A DNA stretch of 64,000 nucleotides. Origin: Pseudomonas asiatica (GTDB taxonomy: Bacteria; Pseudomonadota; Gammaproteobacteria; Pseudomonadales; Pseudomonadaceae). The notes below the pieces were generated by a model that ran no database searches, had not been told where the DNA came from, and saw nothing but the letters and a program-made list of their open reading frames with translations. The stretch lies in the NCBI RefSeq assembly GCF_009932335.1, contig NZ_BLJF01000001.1:186001-250000 (forward strand), written 5' to 3'. Of this stretch, positions 33,557-43,724 are shown in pieces. The position numbers were made by a program, and so were the translations under genes. The stretch's first letter is position 1; every line of letters begins with the position of its first letter.

Positions 33557-34498
33557 ATGCTCGCCCTTCTTATCCAGACGTTGAACATCACGGCCCCGGT
33601 CTTCGCCATGCTGTTCATGGGCGTGCTGCTCAAACGTATCCGCCTGATCGACGACAATTTCAACCGTGTAGCCTCGCAACTGGTGTTCAACGTGTGCATG
33701 CCGGCGTTGCTGTTCCTCGGCATCTATCACGCCGACCTGGCCACGGCGGTCAAACCCGGCGTCCTTCTCTATTTCATCGTCGCCACCCTGGCCGGCTTCG
33801 CCATTGCCTGGGGCATGGCCATCTGGCGCAGCCCGCTGGCCGACCGGGGCATCTATACCCAGGGCGCATTCCGTGGGAACAACGGCGTGATCGGCCTGGC
33901 CCTGGCCGCCAGTCTCTACGGCGACTACGGCATCTCCCTGGGGGCGGTACTCGCCGGCCTGGTCATCCTCATGTACAACTCGTTGTCGGCAGTGGTGCTG
34001 GCGGTTTACAGCCCGGACCTGAAATCCGACCCGTGGAGCATCTGCAAGAGCATCTTCAGCAACCCGCTGATCATCAGTGTGCTGGTGGCCACGCCCATGG
34101 CCTACGGCCAGGTGCCGCTGCCCAACTGGCTGCTGACCTCGGGCGATTACCTGGCGCAGATGACCCTGCCGCTGGCGCTGATCTGCATCGGTGGCACGCT
34201 GTCGATGGCGGCACTGCGCGACAGTGGCAGGCTGGCCATCGACGCCAGCCTGGTGAAGATGGTCTGGCTGCCGCTGCTGGGTACCCTTGGAGCCTGGCTA
34301 TGCGGCTTCCGCGGCGCCGAGCTGGGCATCCTGTTCCTGTACATCGGCAGCCCGACTGCAGCTGCCAGCTACGTCATGGCGCGGGCGGCGAACGGCAACC
34401 ATGAGCTGGCTGCATCGATCATCGTGATTACCACGCTAATGGCGGCGATCACCACCAACATTGGTATTTTCATCTTGCAGTGGGGCGGATGGATCTAG
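33557..34498 (+). CDS. AEC-family (auxin efflux carrier-like) transporter
   Basis: The 313-residue protein has about ten membrane spans and the AEC-family layout of two five-helix halves: QTLNITAPVFAMLFMGVLLKR at the start, FRGNNGVIGLALAASLYG in the middle, and LGILFLYIGSPTAAASYVMA near the end. AGGA is ten bases before the ATG at 33557; a TTG at 33551 is the alternative. Bacterial AEC members carry malate or malonate, or export amino acids; the substrate here is unknown. The aroP gene follows after 55 bp. Confidence 0.88.
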   Translation: MLALLIQTLNITAPVFAMLFMGVLLKRIRLIDDNFNRVASQLVFNVCMPALLFLGIYHADLATAVKPGVLLYFIVATLAGFAIAWGMAIWRSPLADRGIYTQGAFRGNNGVIGLALAASLYGDYGISLGAVLAGLVILMYNSLSAVVLAVYSPDLKSDPWSICKSIFSNPLIISVLVATPMAYGQVPLPNWLLTSGDYLAQMTLPLALICIGGTLSMAALRDSGRLAIDASLVKMVWLPLLGTLGAWLCGFRGAELGILFLYIGSPTAAASYVMARAANGNHELAASIIVITTLMAAITTNIGIFILQWGGWI

Positions 34499-34553
34499 AT
34501 CCTTGACTGCAAACAACACAAAAACACAGCCTCACTGAGCTAAAGGACACTTC

Positions 34554-35912
34554 ATGCAAGACCAGAGCACGCCCGAGCGGTTACAGCGCGGGCTGAAGAA
34601 TCGCCATATCCAGCTGATCGCGCTGGGCGGGGCCATCGGTACCGGGTTGTTCCTGGGCATTGCCCAGACCATCCAGCTGGCTGGCCCCTCCGTCCTGCTG
34701 GGCTACGCCATTGCCGGCCTGATGGCCTTCCTGATCATGCGCCAGCTCGGTGAAATGGTTGTTGAAGAGCCCGTGGCCGGCAGCTTCAGCCACTTCGCCC
34801 ACCAGTACTGGAGCGAGTTTGCCGGGTTTGTTTCGGGTTGGAACTACTGGGTGGTGTACGTACTGGTCGGCATGGCCGAGCTTACAGCGGTGGGCATCTA
34901 CGTGCAGTACTGGTGGCCCGGCTTTCCCACCTGGGCCACGGCGGCGATCTTTTTCGTGGTGATCAACCTGATCAACCTCACCCAGGTTAAGGTCTACGGC
35001 GAGATGGAGTTCTGGTTCGCCCTGGTCAAGGTGGTGGCCATCGTCAGCATGATCGGTTTCGGCGCCTGGCTGCTGACCAGCGGCCATGGCGGCCCGGACG
35101 CCAGCGTGGCCAACCTCTGGCAGTACGGCGGCTTCTTCCCCAACGGCGTCACCGGCCTGGTGATGGCACTGGCAGTGATCATGTTCTCGTTCGGTGGCCT
35201 GGAGCTGGTGGGCATCACCGCCGCTGAGGCTGACAACCCGCGTCAGAGCATCCCAAAGGCCACCAACCAGGTGGTGTACCGTATCCTCATTTTCTATATC
35301 GGTGCCTTGGCGGTGCTGCTGTCGCTGTACCCATGGCAGAAGGTGGTGCAGGGTGGCAGCCCGTTCGTGATGATCTTCCATGAACTGGACAGTGACCTGG
35401 TGGCGACCATCCTCAATATCGTGGTGCTGACGGCCGCACTGTCGGTGTACAACAGCTGTGTGTACGCCAACAGCCGCATGCTGTTCGGCCTGGCCAGCCA
35501 GGGCGACGCTCCGCGTCAGTTGCTGAAGGTAAGCCGTAGCGGCGTGCCGCTGACCGCGCTGGGTGTGTCGGCTTTTGCCACCGGGCTGTGCGTGCTGATC
35601 AACTACCTGATGCCGGGTGAAGCCTTTGGTCTGCTGATGGCCCTGGCGGTGTCGGCGCTGGTGATCAACTGGGCGAGCATCAGCATCACCCACCTGAAGT
35701 TCCGCAAGGCCAAGCTGGCGGCCGGGATTACCCCGTTCTACAAAAGCTGGGGGCACCCGGTAACCAACTACCTGTGCCTGGCGTTCATCGTGCTGATCCT
35801 GGTGGTGATGTACCTGACCCCGCCGATTCGCATCTCGGTGATGCTGATTCCGGGGTGGATCCTGGTGCTGTGGGTGGCCTTCAAGATGAAGAAGGCTCGC
35901 CAGGCCAGGTAG
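34554..35912 (+). CDS. aroP: Aromatic amino acid permease AroP (AAT/APC family)
   Basis: The 452-residue permease has twelve predicted membrane spans. Its start (LKRGLKN-type: LQRGLKNRHIQLIALGGAIGTG) and the blocks QLGEMVVEEPVAGSFSHFA, SFGGLELVGITAAEADNP and VYNSCVYANSRMLFGLA are nearly the same as those I recall from E. coli AroP. So uptake of phenylalanine, tyrosine and tryptophan by proton symport is likely. AAGGACA precedes the ATG. A REP repeat follows. Confidence 0.9.
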   Translation: MQDQSTPERLQRGLKNRHIQLIALGGAIGTGLFLGIAQTIQLAGPSVLLGYAIAGLMAFLIMRQLGEMVVEEPVAGSFSHFAHQYWSEFAGFVSGWNYWVVYVLVGMAELTAVGIYVQYWWPGFPTWATAAIFFVVINLINLTQVKVYGEMEFWFALVKVVAIVSMIGFGAWLLTSGHGGPDASVANLWQYGGFFPNGVTGLVMALAVIMFSFGGLELVGITAAEADNPRQSIPKATNQVVYRILIFYIGALAVLLSLYPWQKVVQGGSPFVMIFHELDSDLVATILNIVVLTAALSVYNSCVYANSRMLFGLASQGDAPRQLLKVSRSGVPLTALGVSAFATGLCVLINYLMPGEAFGLLMALAVSALVINWASISITHLKFRKAKLAAGITPFYKSWGHPVTNYLCLAFIVLILVVMYLTPPIRISVMLIPGWILVLWVAFKMKKARQAR

Positions 35913-35921
35913 GTAACACAG

Positions 35922-36020
35922 TGCCGGCCTTTTCGCGGGTAAACCCGCCCCCACAGGGATCCCACAGGCTCTGAGACCTGTGCAGTACCTGTGGGAGCGG
36001 GTTTACCCGCGAAGAGGCCG
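35922..36020. repeat. REP-type inverted repeat
   Basis: Arms with CCGGCC-TTTTCGCGGG-TAAACCCGCC and its near-exact reverse complement, with a few mismatches (CCCCCAC for CTCCCAC in the first foot). It lies between convergent aroP and the decarboxylase-like gene. Confidence 0.85.
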
Positions 36021-36038
36021 GGCCTGAAAAAGGCTGGG

Positions 36039-36413
36039 TCAGCCTTGATAGCTGTCGATCACTTCCTGTGCCGCACGGAACGCATCAATCGCCGCCGGCA
36101 CCCCCGCATACACCGCGCAATGCAGCAGCGCTTCGCGAATCTCCTCCACCGTACAGCCATTGTTCAACGCCCCGCGCACATGACCCTTGAGCTCCTGCGG
36201 GCACTTGAGTGCCGTGAGCGTGGCCAGGGTAATCAGGCTGCGGGTTTTCAACGGCAGCCCGTCGCGGGCCCACACGCTGCCCCAGGCATGTTCGTTGACG
36301 AAGTCCTGCAGCGGCTGGGTAAAGTCGGTGGCATTGCCCAGGGCGCGGTCGACGAATGCATCGCCCATCACCTGGCGCCGAATCTGTTCGCCGGTTTTCT
36401 TGCTATCAGCCAT
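36039..36413 (-). CDS. Carboxymuconolactone decarboxylase-family protein
   Basis: The 124-residue protein has the all-alpha CMD/AhpD-like fold. It keeps PcaC-like blocks: LPLKTRSLITLATLTAL, ELKGHVRGALNNGCTVEEI and LLHCAVYAGVPAAIDAF. That is close to gamma-carboxymuconolactone decarboxylase, but no pca genes are adjacent, so it is probably a paralogue of unknown substrate. AAGGAAA precedes the ATG at 36413. The exchanger gene lies 10 bp upstream on the same strand. Confidence 0.85.
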   Translation of the reverse strand: MADSKKTGEQIRRQVMGDAFVDRALGNATDFTQPLQDFVNEHAWGSVWARDGLPLKTRSLITLATLTALKCPQELKGHVRGALNNGCTVEEIREALLHCAVYAGVPAAIDAFRAAQEVIDSYQG

Positions 36414-36423
36414 GTTGTTTTCC

Positions 36424-37509
36424 TTAGTGTTGGCGGCGCCAGGCTCGTGCGGTGGTGTACAGCAACACCATGGCGAGCACCGGCAGTACGTAGAACAGCA
36501 TCAACCGCTCCAGGCGGCCGGCCAGTGGCATGCCCATGGTAAACGCCGCCACGTGCAGCCCATAGGCCAGGTACAGGCAGAGGAACACCAGGCCTTCGGC
36601 GCGAGTGATGCGGTAGCCGGAATAGAACACCGGCAGGCTCAGCGCAGCAACACCCAGCATTACCGGCAGATCGAAGGCCAAGGCGTTGGGCGAGATCGAC
36701 AGCGGCTCGGGAGTGACCAGCGCGGTCAGTCCCAGCACGGCCAGCAGGTTGAACAGGTTGCTGCCGATCACTGTGCCCACGGCGATTTCCCGTTCACCGC
36801 GCAGGGCGGCGATCAGTGCAGCGGCCAGTTCCGGCAGGGAGGTGCAAATGGCAACGACGGTCAGGCCGATGATGCGCTCGGACAGGCCCAGGTCGGTGGC
36901 CACCTCCACGGCGGCTTCCAGCAACAAGTGACCCGCCAGGCTCAGCAGGCCCAGGCCGGCCAGCACCTGCAGCAGCGTGCCCGACCAGAAGCGCCCGGTA
37001 CTGCTGATGACGGTTGCCGGTGCGGGGTAGGTGCGGGCGTAGTGGCGCGACTGGTGCCAGAGCATTGCCAGGTAGCCGACCAGGCCGATCAACAGCAACA
37101 CCCCTTCGACCCGGCCCAAGTGGCCGTTGGCGGATAACGCGTAGACCAGGCCGCTGGCGACGATCATCAGTGGAATGTCCATGCGCACCAGTTGCCGCGA
37201 CACGCGCAGCGGGATGATCAATGCGGCCAGGCCGAGAATGACCAATACGTTGAAGATGTTGCTGCCGATGACGCTGCCCACCGCCACATCCGGCGCGCCC
37301 TGGTAGGCGGCCTGCAGGCTCACGGTCATTTGTGGGGCAGTGCTGCCGAAGGCCACCAGGCTCAGGCCGATGATCAGCGGGCGTACGTGCAGGCGCTGGG
37401 CCAGGCTCAGGGCTGCGCGTACCAGCAGTTCGGCGCCGCCGATCAGCAACAGCAGGGCGATGCCCAGTTGCAGGAGGCTGGAGGTGGGAAGGGTAGCCAG
37501 GTCGAAAAT
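36424..37509 (-). CDS. Sodium/calcium exchanger (CaCA family), probable ATT start
   Basis: Two alpha-repeats mark the CaCA family: FGSTAPQMTVS...VIGSNIFNVLVILG (about 54-93) and CTSLPELAA...VIGSNLFNLLAVLG. About ten membrane spans are predicted. The frame extends upstream of the first usual start (TTG, 37449) to an ATT at 37509, seven bases after CAGGAG, giving 361 residues and a full first membrane helix. No ATG, GTG or good TTG with a ribosome site exists in between. In alpha-repeat 1 the conserved ion-binding Glu is Gln60 (CAA), while E227 in repeat 2 is kept. Cytoplasmic-membrane cation exchange is expected. Confidence 0.85.
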   Translation of the reverse strand: MFDLATLPTSSLLQLGIALLLLIGGAELLVRAALSLAQRLHVRPLIIGLSLVAFGSTAPQMTVSLQAAYQGAPDVAVGSVIGSNIFNVLVILGLAALIIPLRVSRQLVRMDIPLMIVASGLVYALSANGHLGRVEGVLLLIGLVGYLAMLWHQSRHYARTYPAPATVISSTGRFWSGTLLQVLAGLGLLSLAGHLLLEAAVEVATDLGLSERIIGLTVVAICTSLPELAAALIAALRGEREIAVGTVIGSNLFNLLAVLGLTALVTPEPLSISPNALAFDLPVMLGVAALSLPVFYSGYRITRAEGLVFLCLYLAYGLHVAAFTMGMPLAGRLERLMLFYVLPVLAMVLLYTTARAWRRQH

Positions 37510-37527
37510 GGTCGGACTCCTGTCGCG

Positions 37528-37902
37528 TCAGTCGCTAAGCCCTTGTACTCGCACGCGCGCGGTTCCGCTACGGATCATGCCGATTTTTTCTGCGGCGGCA
37601 CGTGAAAGATCGATCAGGCGGCCGCGGGTGTGTGGGCCACGGTCGTTGATGCGCACCACGACGCTGCGCTGGTTGGCCAGGTTGGTCACCCGTACCCGGC
37701 TGCCGAAAGGCAGGCTGCGGTGGGCGGCGGTGAGGCCGTGCTGGTTGAACGGTTCGCCGCTGGCGGTGCGTTTGCCATGGTGGCGAGAGCCGTAATAGGA
37801 GGCGGTGCCGGTCTTGTCGTAACCGTTGGGGTCGATGTCCTGGCTGGCGCAGCCGGCCAGCAGGGAGAAGAGGGCGAGGGTGCTCAGGGATCGCTTTAGC
37901 AA
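37528..37902 (-). CDS. Short RlpA-like lipoprotein (double-psi beta-barrel)
   Basis: A TTG start at 37902, about ten bases after GGAG, gives 124 residues. The lipoprotein signal ends in the lipobox LLAGC-AS. The rest is one double-psi beta-barrel domain of RlpA type ([49 protein letters not shown]). It lacks the C-terminal SPOR domain of full RlpA, so it would not be placed at the septum by naked glycan binding. RlpA of P. aeruginosa is a lytic transglycosylase; whether this short form is active is open. It lies 18 bp from the exchanger gene. Confidence 0.87.
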   Translation of the reverse strand: MLKRSLSTLALFSLLAGCASQDIDPNGYDKTGTASYYGSRHHGKRTASGEPFNQHGLTAAHRSLPFGSRVRVTNLANQRSVVVRINDRGPHTRGRLIDLSRAAAEKIGMIRSGTARVRVQGLSD

Positions 37903-37926
37903 GTCAGGAGGTCTCCAGTGCAGCCA

Positions 37927-38008
37927 TTCGCGGGCTTGCCCGCTCCCACAGGTATATCACCGCCTGTGAAAGCGGTGCAGTATCTGTGGGAGCGGGCAAG
38001 CCCGCGAA
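37927..38008. repeat. REP-type inverted repeat, perfect 24-bp arms
   Basis: Arms 37927-37950 and 37985-38008 are exact reverse complements with GCGGGC-TT-GCCCGC cores. It lies between gatB and the RlpA-like gene. Confidence 0.88.
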
Positions 38009-38038
38009 CGAGGGCAAAGCCCTCGCAGCATATTCAGA

Positions 38039-39484
38039 TCACCCTTCGAGCTTGGCCTTGAGCAATTGGTTCACTTGCCCCGGGTTGGCCTTGCCCTTGG
38101 AGGCTTTCATCGCCTGGCCGACAAAGAAGCCGAACATCTTGCCACGCTTGGCCTCGTCGGCTGCGCGGTACTGTTCGACCTGCTCGGCGTTGGCCGCCAG
38201 CACTTCGTCGAGCATCTTGTCGATCGCACCGGTATCGGTGACCTGCTTCAGGCCCTTGCTTTCGATGATGCTGTCGGCATCGCCTTCACCGGCGGCCATG
38301 GCCTCGAACACGGTCTTGGCGATCTTGCCGCTGATGGTGTTGTCACGGATACGCAGCAGCATGCCGCCCAGCTGTGCGGCGCTGACCGGCGCCTGGTCGA
38401 TCTCGATGCCCAGCTTGTTCAGCAGGCTACCCAGCTCGACCATGACCCAGTTGGCAGCCAGCTTGGCATCGCCACCGATCTTCACCACTTCCTCGAAGTA
38501 GTCCGCCTGCTCGCGGCTGGAAGCCAGCACGTTGGCGTCGTAGGCCGACAGGCCGTACTGGTTCTGGAAGCGCTCGACCTTCTGCGTCGGCAGTTCCGGC
38601 AAGCCGGCGCGGACGGTTTCGAGGAAGCTGTCCTCGATCACCACCGGCAGCAGGTCCGGGTCGGGGAAGTAACGGTAGTCGTTGGCTTCCTCCTTGCTGC
38701 GCATGGAGCGGGTCTCGTCCTTGTTCGGGTCGTACAGACGGGTTTCCTGTACCACCTTGCCGCCGTCCTCGATCAGGTCGATCTGGCGCTGGATCTCGCT
38801 GTTGATCGCGCGCTCGATGAAGCGGAACGAGTTGACGTTCTTGATCTCGCAGCGGGTGCCGAATTCGGCCTGGCCTTTCGGGCGGATCGACACGTTGCAG
38901 TCGCAACGCAGCGAGCCTTCGGCCATGTTGCCGTCGCAGATGCCCAGATAACGCACCAGCGCGTGGATTGCCTTGACGTAGGCCACGGCTTCCTTGGCGC
39001 TGCGCATGTCGGGCTCGGAGACGATTTCCAGCAGCGGGGTGCCGGCACGGTTCAGGTCGATGCCGGTGGAGCCGCTGAAGTCTTCGTGCAGGCTCTTGCC
39101 GGCATCTTCTTCCAGGTGCGCGCGGGTTACCCCGATGCGCTTGATGGTGCCGTCTTCCAGGGCGATGTCGAGGTGGCCCTTGCCGACGATCGGCAAGTCC
39201 ATCTGGCTGATCTGGTAGCCCTTTGGCAGGTCCGGGTAGAAGTAGTTCTTGCGCGCGAACACGTTGCGCTTGCCGATCTCGGCATCGATGGCCAGGCCGA
39301 ACATGCACGCCATGCGCACGGCTTCCTGGTTCAGCACCGGCAGTACGCCAGGCATGCCCAGGTCAACCAGGCTGGCCTGGGTGTTCGGCTCGGAACCGAA
39401 GGTGGTGGCGCTGCCGGAGAAGATCTTCGACTGGGTGGCGAGCTGAGTGTGGATTTCCAGCCCGATCACAACTTCCCATTGCAT
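38039..39484 (-). CDS. gatB: Asp-tRNA(Asn)/Glu-tRNA(Gln) amidotransferase subunit B
   Basis: The 481-residue subunit has the GatB start [22 protein letters not shown] and the family blocks [17 protein letters not shown] and [19 protein letters not shown] (here [16 protein letters not shown]). A C-terminal YqeY-like helical domain ends in [21 protein letters not shown]. With GatA and GatC it turns misacylated Glu-tRNA(Gln) or Asp-tRNA(Asn) into the correct form. It ends the gatCAB operon, 11 bp after gatA. Confidence 0.97.
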   Translation of the reverse strand: MQWEVVIGLEIHTQLATQSKIFSGSATTFGSEPNTQASLVDLGMPGVLPVLNQEAVRMACMFGLAIDAEIGKRNVFARKNYFYPDLPKGYQISQMDLPIVGKGHLDIALEDGTIKRIGVTRAHLEEDAGKSLHEDFSGSTGIDLNRAGTPLLEIVSEPDMRSAKEAVAYVKAIHALVRYLGICDGNMAEGSLRCDCNVSIRPKGQAEFGTRCEIKNVNSFRFIERAINSEIQRQIDLIEDGGKVVQETRLYDPNKDETRSMRSKEEANDYRYFPDPDLLPVVIEDSFLETVRAGLPELPTQKVERFQNQYGLSAYDANVLASSREQADYFEEVVKIGGDAKLAANWVMVELGSLLNKLGIEIDQAPVSAAQLGGMLLRIRDNTISGKIAKTVFEAMAAGEGDADSIIESKGLKQVTDTGAIDKMLDEVLAANAEQVEQYRAADEAKRGKMFGFFVGQAMKASKGKANPGQVNQLLKAKLEG

Positions 39485-39495
39485 GTGTGAATTCC

Positions 39496-40947
39496 TCAGA
39501 AGCCGTTGGGGGCGCGGGTGTGCCAGTCGGTCACTTGCTGGTAGCGGTGCGCGACGTTGAGCAGGCGGCCTTCCTGGAAGTATGGCGCCAGCAGCTGCAC
39601 GCCAACCGGCAGGCCATCGACGAAGCCGGCCGGCATCGACAGGCCCGGCAGGCCCGCCAGGTTGGCGGTGATGGTGTAGACGTCTTCCAGATAGGCGGCG
39701 ACCGGGTCGCTGCTCTTGGCGCCGAGCTTCCAGGCCGGGTTTGGCGTGGTCGGGCCGAGGATCAGGTCGACGTCGTTGAAGGCGGCCATGAAGTCGTTCT
39801 TGATCAGGCGGCGGATCTGCTGCGCCTTCACGTAGTAGGCGTCGTAGTAGCCGGCCGACAGGGCGTAGGTGCCGACCATGATGCGGCGCTGCACTTCGAC
39901 ACCGAAGCCTTCGCCACGCGAACGCTTGTACAGGTCGGTCAGGTCTTTCGGGTTCTCGCAGCGGTAGCCGAAGCGCACGCCATCGAAACGCGACAGGTTC
40001 GACGAGGCTTCAGCGGGGGCGATCACGTAGTAGGCCGGGATGGCGTGCTGCATGTTCGGCAGGCTGATTTCCTTGACCACCGCGCCGAGCTTTTCCAGCT
40101 CTTTGACGCTGGCCTGGACCAGGTCGGCGATGCGTGGGTCGAGGCCGGCACCGAAGTACTCCTTCGGCAGGCCGATGCGCAGGCCTTGCAGCGAAGCATT
40201 CAGGTTGGCGCTGTAGTCCGGCACCGGTTCTTCGATGCTGGTGGAGTCCTTGGCGTCGAAACCGGCCATGCCCTGCAGCAGCAGGGCGCAGTCTTCGGCG
40301 GTACGGGCCAGCGGGCCACCTTGGTCGAGGCTGGAGGCGTAGGCGATCATGCCCCAGCGCGACACGCGGCCGTAGGTTGGCTTGAGGCCGGTGAGGTTGG
40401 TCAGTGCCGCCGGTTGGCGGATGGAGCCGCCGGTGTCGGTGCCGGTGGTGGCTGGCAGCAGGCGTGCAGCCACTGCCGCGGCCGAACCGCCCGACGAGCC
40501 GCCCGGGACGTGCTCGAGGTTCCATGGGTTCTTCACCGCGCCGTAGTGGCTGGATTCGTTGGCCGAACCCATGGCGAATTCGTCCATGTTGGTCTTGCCC
40601 AGGGTGACCATGCCGGCTTCGGCCAGCTTGGCAACCACGGTGGCGTCATACGGCGCCTTGAAGTTGTCGAGCATCTTCGAGCCGCAGCTGGTGCGTACGC
40701 CGTTGGTGCAGAACAGGTCCTTGTGGGCGATGGGGGCACCCAGCAGCGCGCCGGTTTCGCCAGCGGCGCGACGGGCGTCGGCGGCACGCGCCTGGCCCAG
40801 GGCCAGGTCTTCGGTGATGCTGATGAAGCTGTTGATCTGCGGGTCGAGCTGCTTGATGCGCGCCAGCAGGGCGCCGGTCAGCTCTTCGGAGGAAAACGAC
40901 TTGTCGGCGAGTCCGCGGGCGATCTCGGCCAGGGTCAATTGATGCAT
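39496..40947 (-). CDS. gatA: Asp-tRNA(Asn)/Glu-tRNA(Gln) amidotransferase subunit A
   Basis: From the ATG at 40947 it gives 483 residues. It is an amidase-signature enzyme with the Ser-cisSer-Lys triad: K in PIAHKDLFC, the cis-Ser loop [15 protein letters not shown] and the nucleophile in [12 protein letters not shown]. It releases ammonia from glutamine for the GatB site. A GTG at 40956 is an alternative start with AAGGG close by. It lies 15 bp after gatC. Confidence 0.97.
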   Translation of the reverse strand: MHQLTLAEIARGLADKSFSSEELTGALLARIKQLDPQINSFISITEDLALGQARAADARRAAGETGALLGAPIAHKDLFCTNGVRTSCGSKMLDNFKAPYDATVVAKLAEAGMVTLGKTNMDEFAMGSANESSHYGAVKNPWNLEHVPGGSSGGSAAAVAARLLPATTGTDTGGSIRQPAALTNLTGLKPTYGRVSRWGMIAYASSLDQGGPLARTAEDCALLLQGMAGFDAKDSTSIEEPVPDYSANLNASLQGLRIGLPKEYFGAGLDPRIADLVQASVKELEKLGAVVKEISLPNMQHAIPAYYVIAPAEASSNLSRFDGVRFGYRCENPKDLTDLYKRSRGEGFGVEVQRRIMVGTYALSAGYYDAYYVKAQQIRRLIKNDFMAAFNDVDLILGPTTPNPAWKLGAKSSDPVAAYLEDVYTITANLAGLPGLSMPAGFVDGLPVGVQLLAPYFQEGRLLNVAHRYQQVTDWHTRAPNGF

Positions 40948-40962
40948 GGCAGGCACTATCCC

Positions 40963-41250
40963 TTACTCGATGACTTTGGGAACCAGGTACAGACCGCTTT
41001 CGGTCGACGGCGCGATGGCCTGGTAGGCGTCGCGCTGGTTGCTTTCGGTGACCTGGTCGGGACGCAGGCGCTGGCTGGCCTCCAGGGGGTGGGCCAGTGG
41101 CTCGATGCCAGTAGTGTCGACCGCTTGCATCTGGTCGACCAGCCCGAGAATGCTGTTCAGTGCGTCAGTAATGCGTGGCAGTTCGCCATCATTCAGGCCC
41201 AGACGGGCCAGATGGGCGATCTTTTCCACGTCGCAGCGTTCAAGCGCCAT
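40963..41250 (-). CDS. gatC: Asp-tRNA(Asn)/Glu-tRNA(Gln) amidotransferase subunit C
   Basis: The ATG at 41250, six bases after GGAG, gives 95 residues. The sequence [20 protein letters not shown] and the C-terminal [11 protein letters not shown] are typical for GatC, which wraps GatA and GatB. It is the first gene of gatCAB and diverges from mreB. Confidence 0.95.
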
Positions 41251-41296
41251 GGGGATCTCCAGGGGAAACAAAGACCGGAATTCGGGTCCGCAGTGA

Positions 41297-42493
<1,197 letters not shown>

Positions 42494-42659
42494 TTCCGCT
42501 CGCTGTTCACGAGCGCCCGGTTTACAGGTAGTACGCACAGTGCTACCTGTATGTGCTGGGCTGGCGCCCGTTCGGGGCGCCGTATCCGTCAACCCGCAAC
42601 CAGGCTGGTGCGTTGTCCCATGTCCAATGACCTCCTGAGTCGTCCACGAGGAACGGCCC

Positions 42660-43724
42660 ATTAAACCGCTTTTCTCCAAGGGCCCTTCGCTGGGCGTTCG
42701 CCTGCTCGTCCTGGTGGTGATGTCGGTCGCGTTGATGGTTGTCGACGCGCGCTTCGACGTGCTCAAACCAGTGCGCAGCCAGATGGGCCTGGTACTCATG
42801 GAGTCGTACTGGATCACCGACCTGCCGCAGCGTGCGTGGCAAGGTGTGGCCGGCCAGTTCGGCAGCCGCACCGAACTGATCGCCGAAAACGAAAAGCTCA
42901 AGACCGAAGCCCTGCTGCTGCAGGGGCGCCTGCAGAAACTGGCGGCCCTGACCGAGCAGAACGTGCGCCTGCGCGAGTTGCTCAACTCTTCGGCGCTGGT
43001 AAACGAAAAGGTCGAAGTGGCGGAGCTGATCGGTGTCGATCCCAACCCGTTCACCCACCGCATCCTGATCAACAAGGGCGAACGTGATGGCGTGTTCCTT
43101 GGCCAGCCGGTGCTCGATGCCCGTGGCCTCATGGGCCAGGTGGTCGAGCTGATGCCGTACACCTCGCGCGTACTGTTGCTGACCGATACCACCCATAGCA
43201 TCCCGGTGCAGGTCAACCGCAACGGCCTGCGCGCCATCGCCAGCGGCACCGGCAACCCGGAGCGCCTGGAACTGCGCCATGTGGCCGATACCGCCGACAT
43301 CAAGGAAGGCGACCTGCTGGTCAGTTCCGGCATGGGGCAACGGTTCCCGGCCGGCTACCCGGTGGCCACGGTCAACGAAGTGATCCACGATTCCGGCCAG
43401 CCGTTCGCCATCGTTCGTGCCATCCCCACCGCCGCGCTCAACCGCAGCCGCTACATGCTGCTGGTGTTCAGCGACCGGCGCAGCCCGGAACAGCGCGCCA
43501 CCGATGCCGCCATTGCCCAGGAAGAGGCTGACCGCAAGGGCACCTCGGCCCCAGGCCAGCCGGCCACGACGGGCGAGCAGGGTGCACCAGCTGGCAGCGC
43601 ACCTGCCACGCCGGCCACACCAGCGGCCCCGACAGCCCCGGCTGCGCAGCCTGCAGCTCCGGTGGCCGCACCTGCCACGCCGGCTGCCGCGCCTGCCGCA
43701 CCCGCTCACACCCGGAGGCAATGA
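42660..43724 (+). CDS. mreC: Rod-shape-determining protein MreC, probable ATT start, Ala/Pro-rich tail
   Basis: The family N-terminus (KPLFSKGPSLGVRLLVLVVMSVALMVVD) is only complete if translation begins at the ATT at 42660, seven bases after GAGGA. No ATG or GTG with a ribosome site serves it; the first usual start would cut into the membrane helix. This gives 354 residues: a short cytoplasmic start, one membrane helix, a coiled coil (about 75-115) and the MreC beta-barrel domains. Residues from about 290 to the end are a low-complexity Ala/Pro/Thr tail. MreC links MreB to the periplasmic wall enzymes. It overlaps mreD by four bases. Confidence 0.93.
   Translation: MKPLFSKGPSLGVRLLVLVVMSVALMVVDARFDVLKPVRSQMGLVLMESYWITDLPQRAWQGVAGQFGSRTELIAENEKLKTEALLLQGRLQKLAALTEQNVRLRELLNSSALVNEKVEVAELIGVDPNPFTHRILINKGERDGVFLGQPVLDARGLMGQVVELMPYTSRVLLLTDTTHSIPVQVNRNGLRAIASGTGNPERLELRHVADTADIKEGDLLVSSGMGQRFPAGYPVATVNEVIHDSGQPFAIVRAIPTAALNRSRYMLLVFSDRRSPEQRATDAAIAQEEADRKGTSAPGQPATTGEQGAPAGSAPATPATPAAPTAPAAQPAAPVAAPATPAAAPAAPAHTRRQ

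Noticed and set aside
42560..42580. GC hairpin after mreB as a terminator
   Set aside because: GGCGCCC-GTTC-GGGGCGCC forms a stem but has no T run, and mreC lies in the same operon, so it is at most a weak attenuating or stabilising element.
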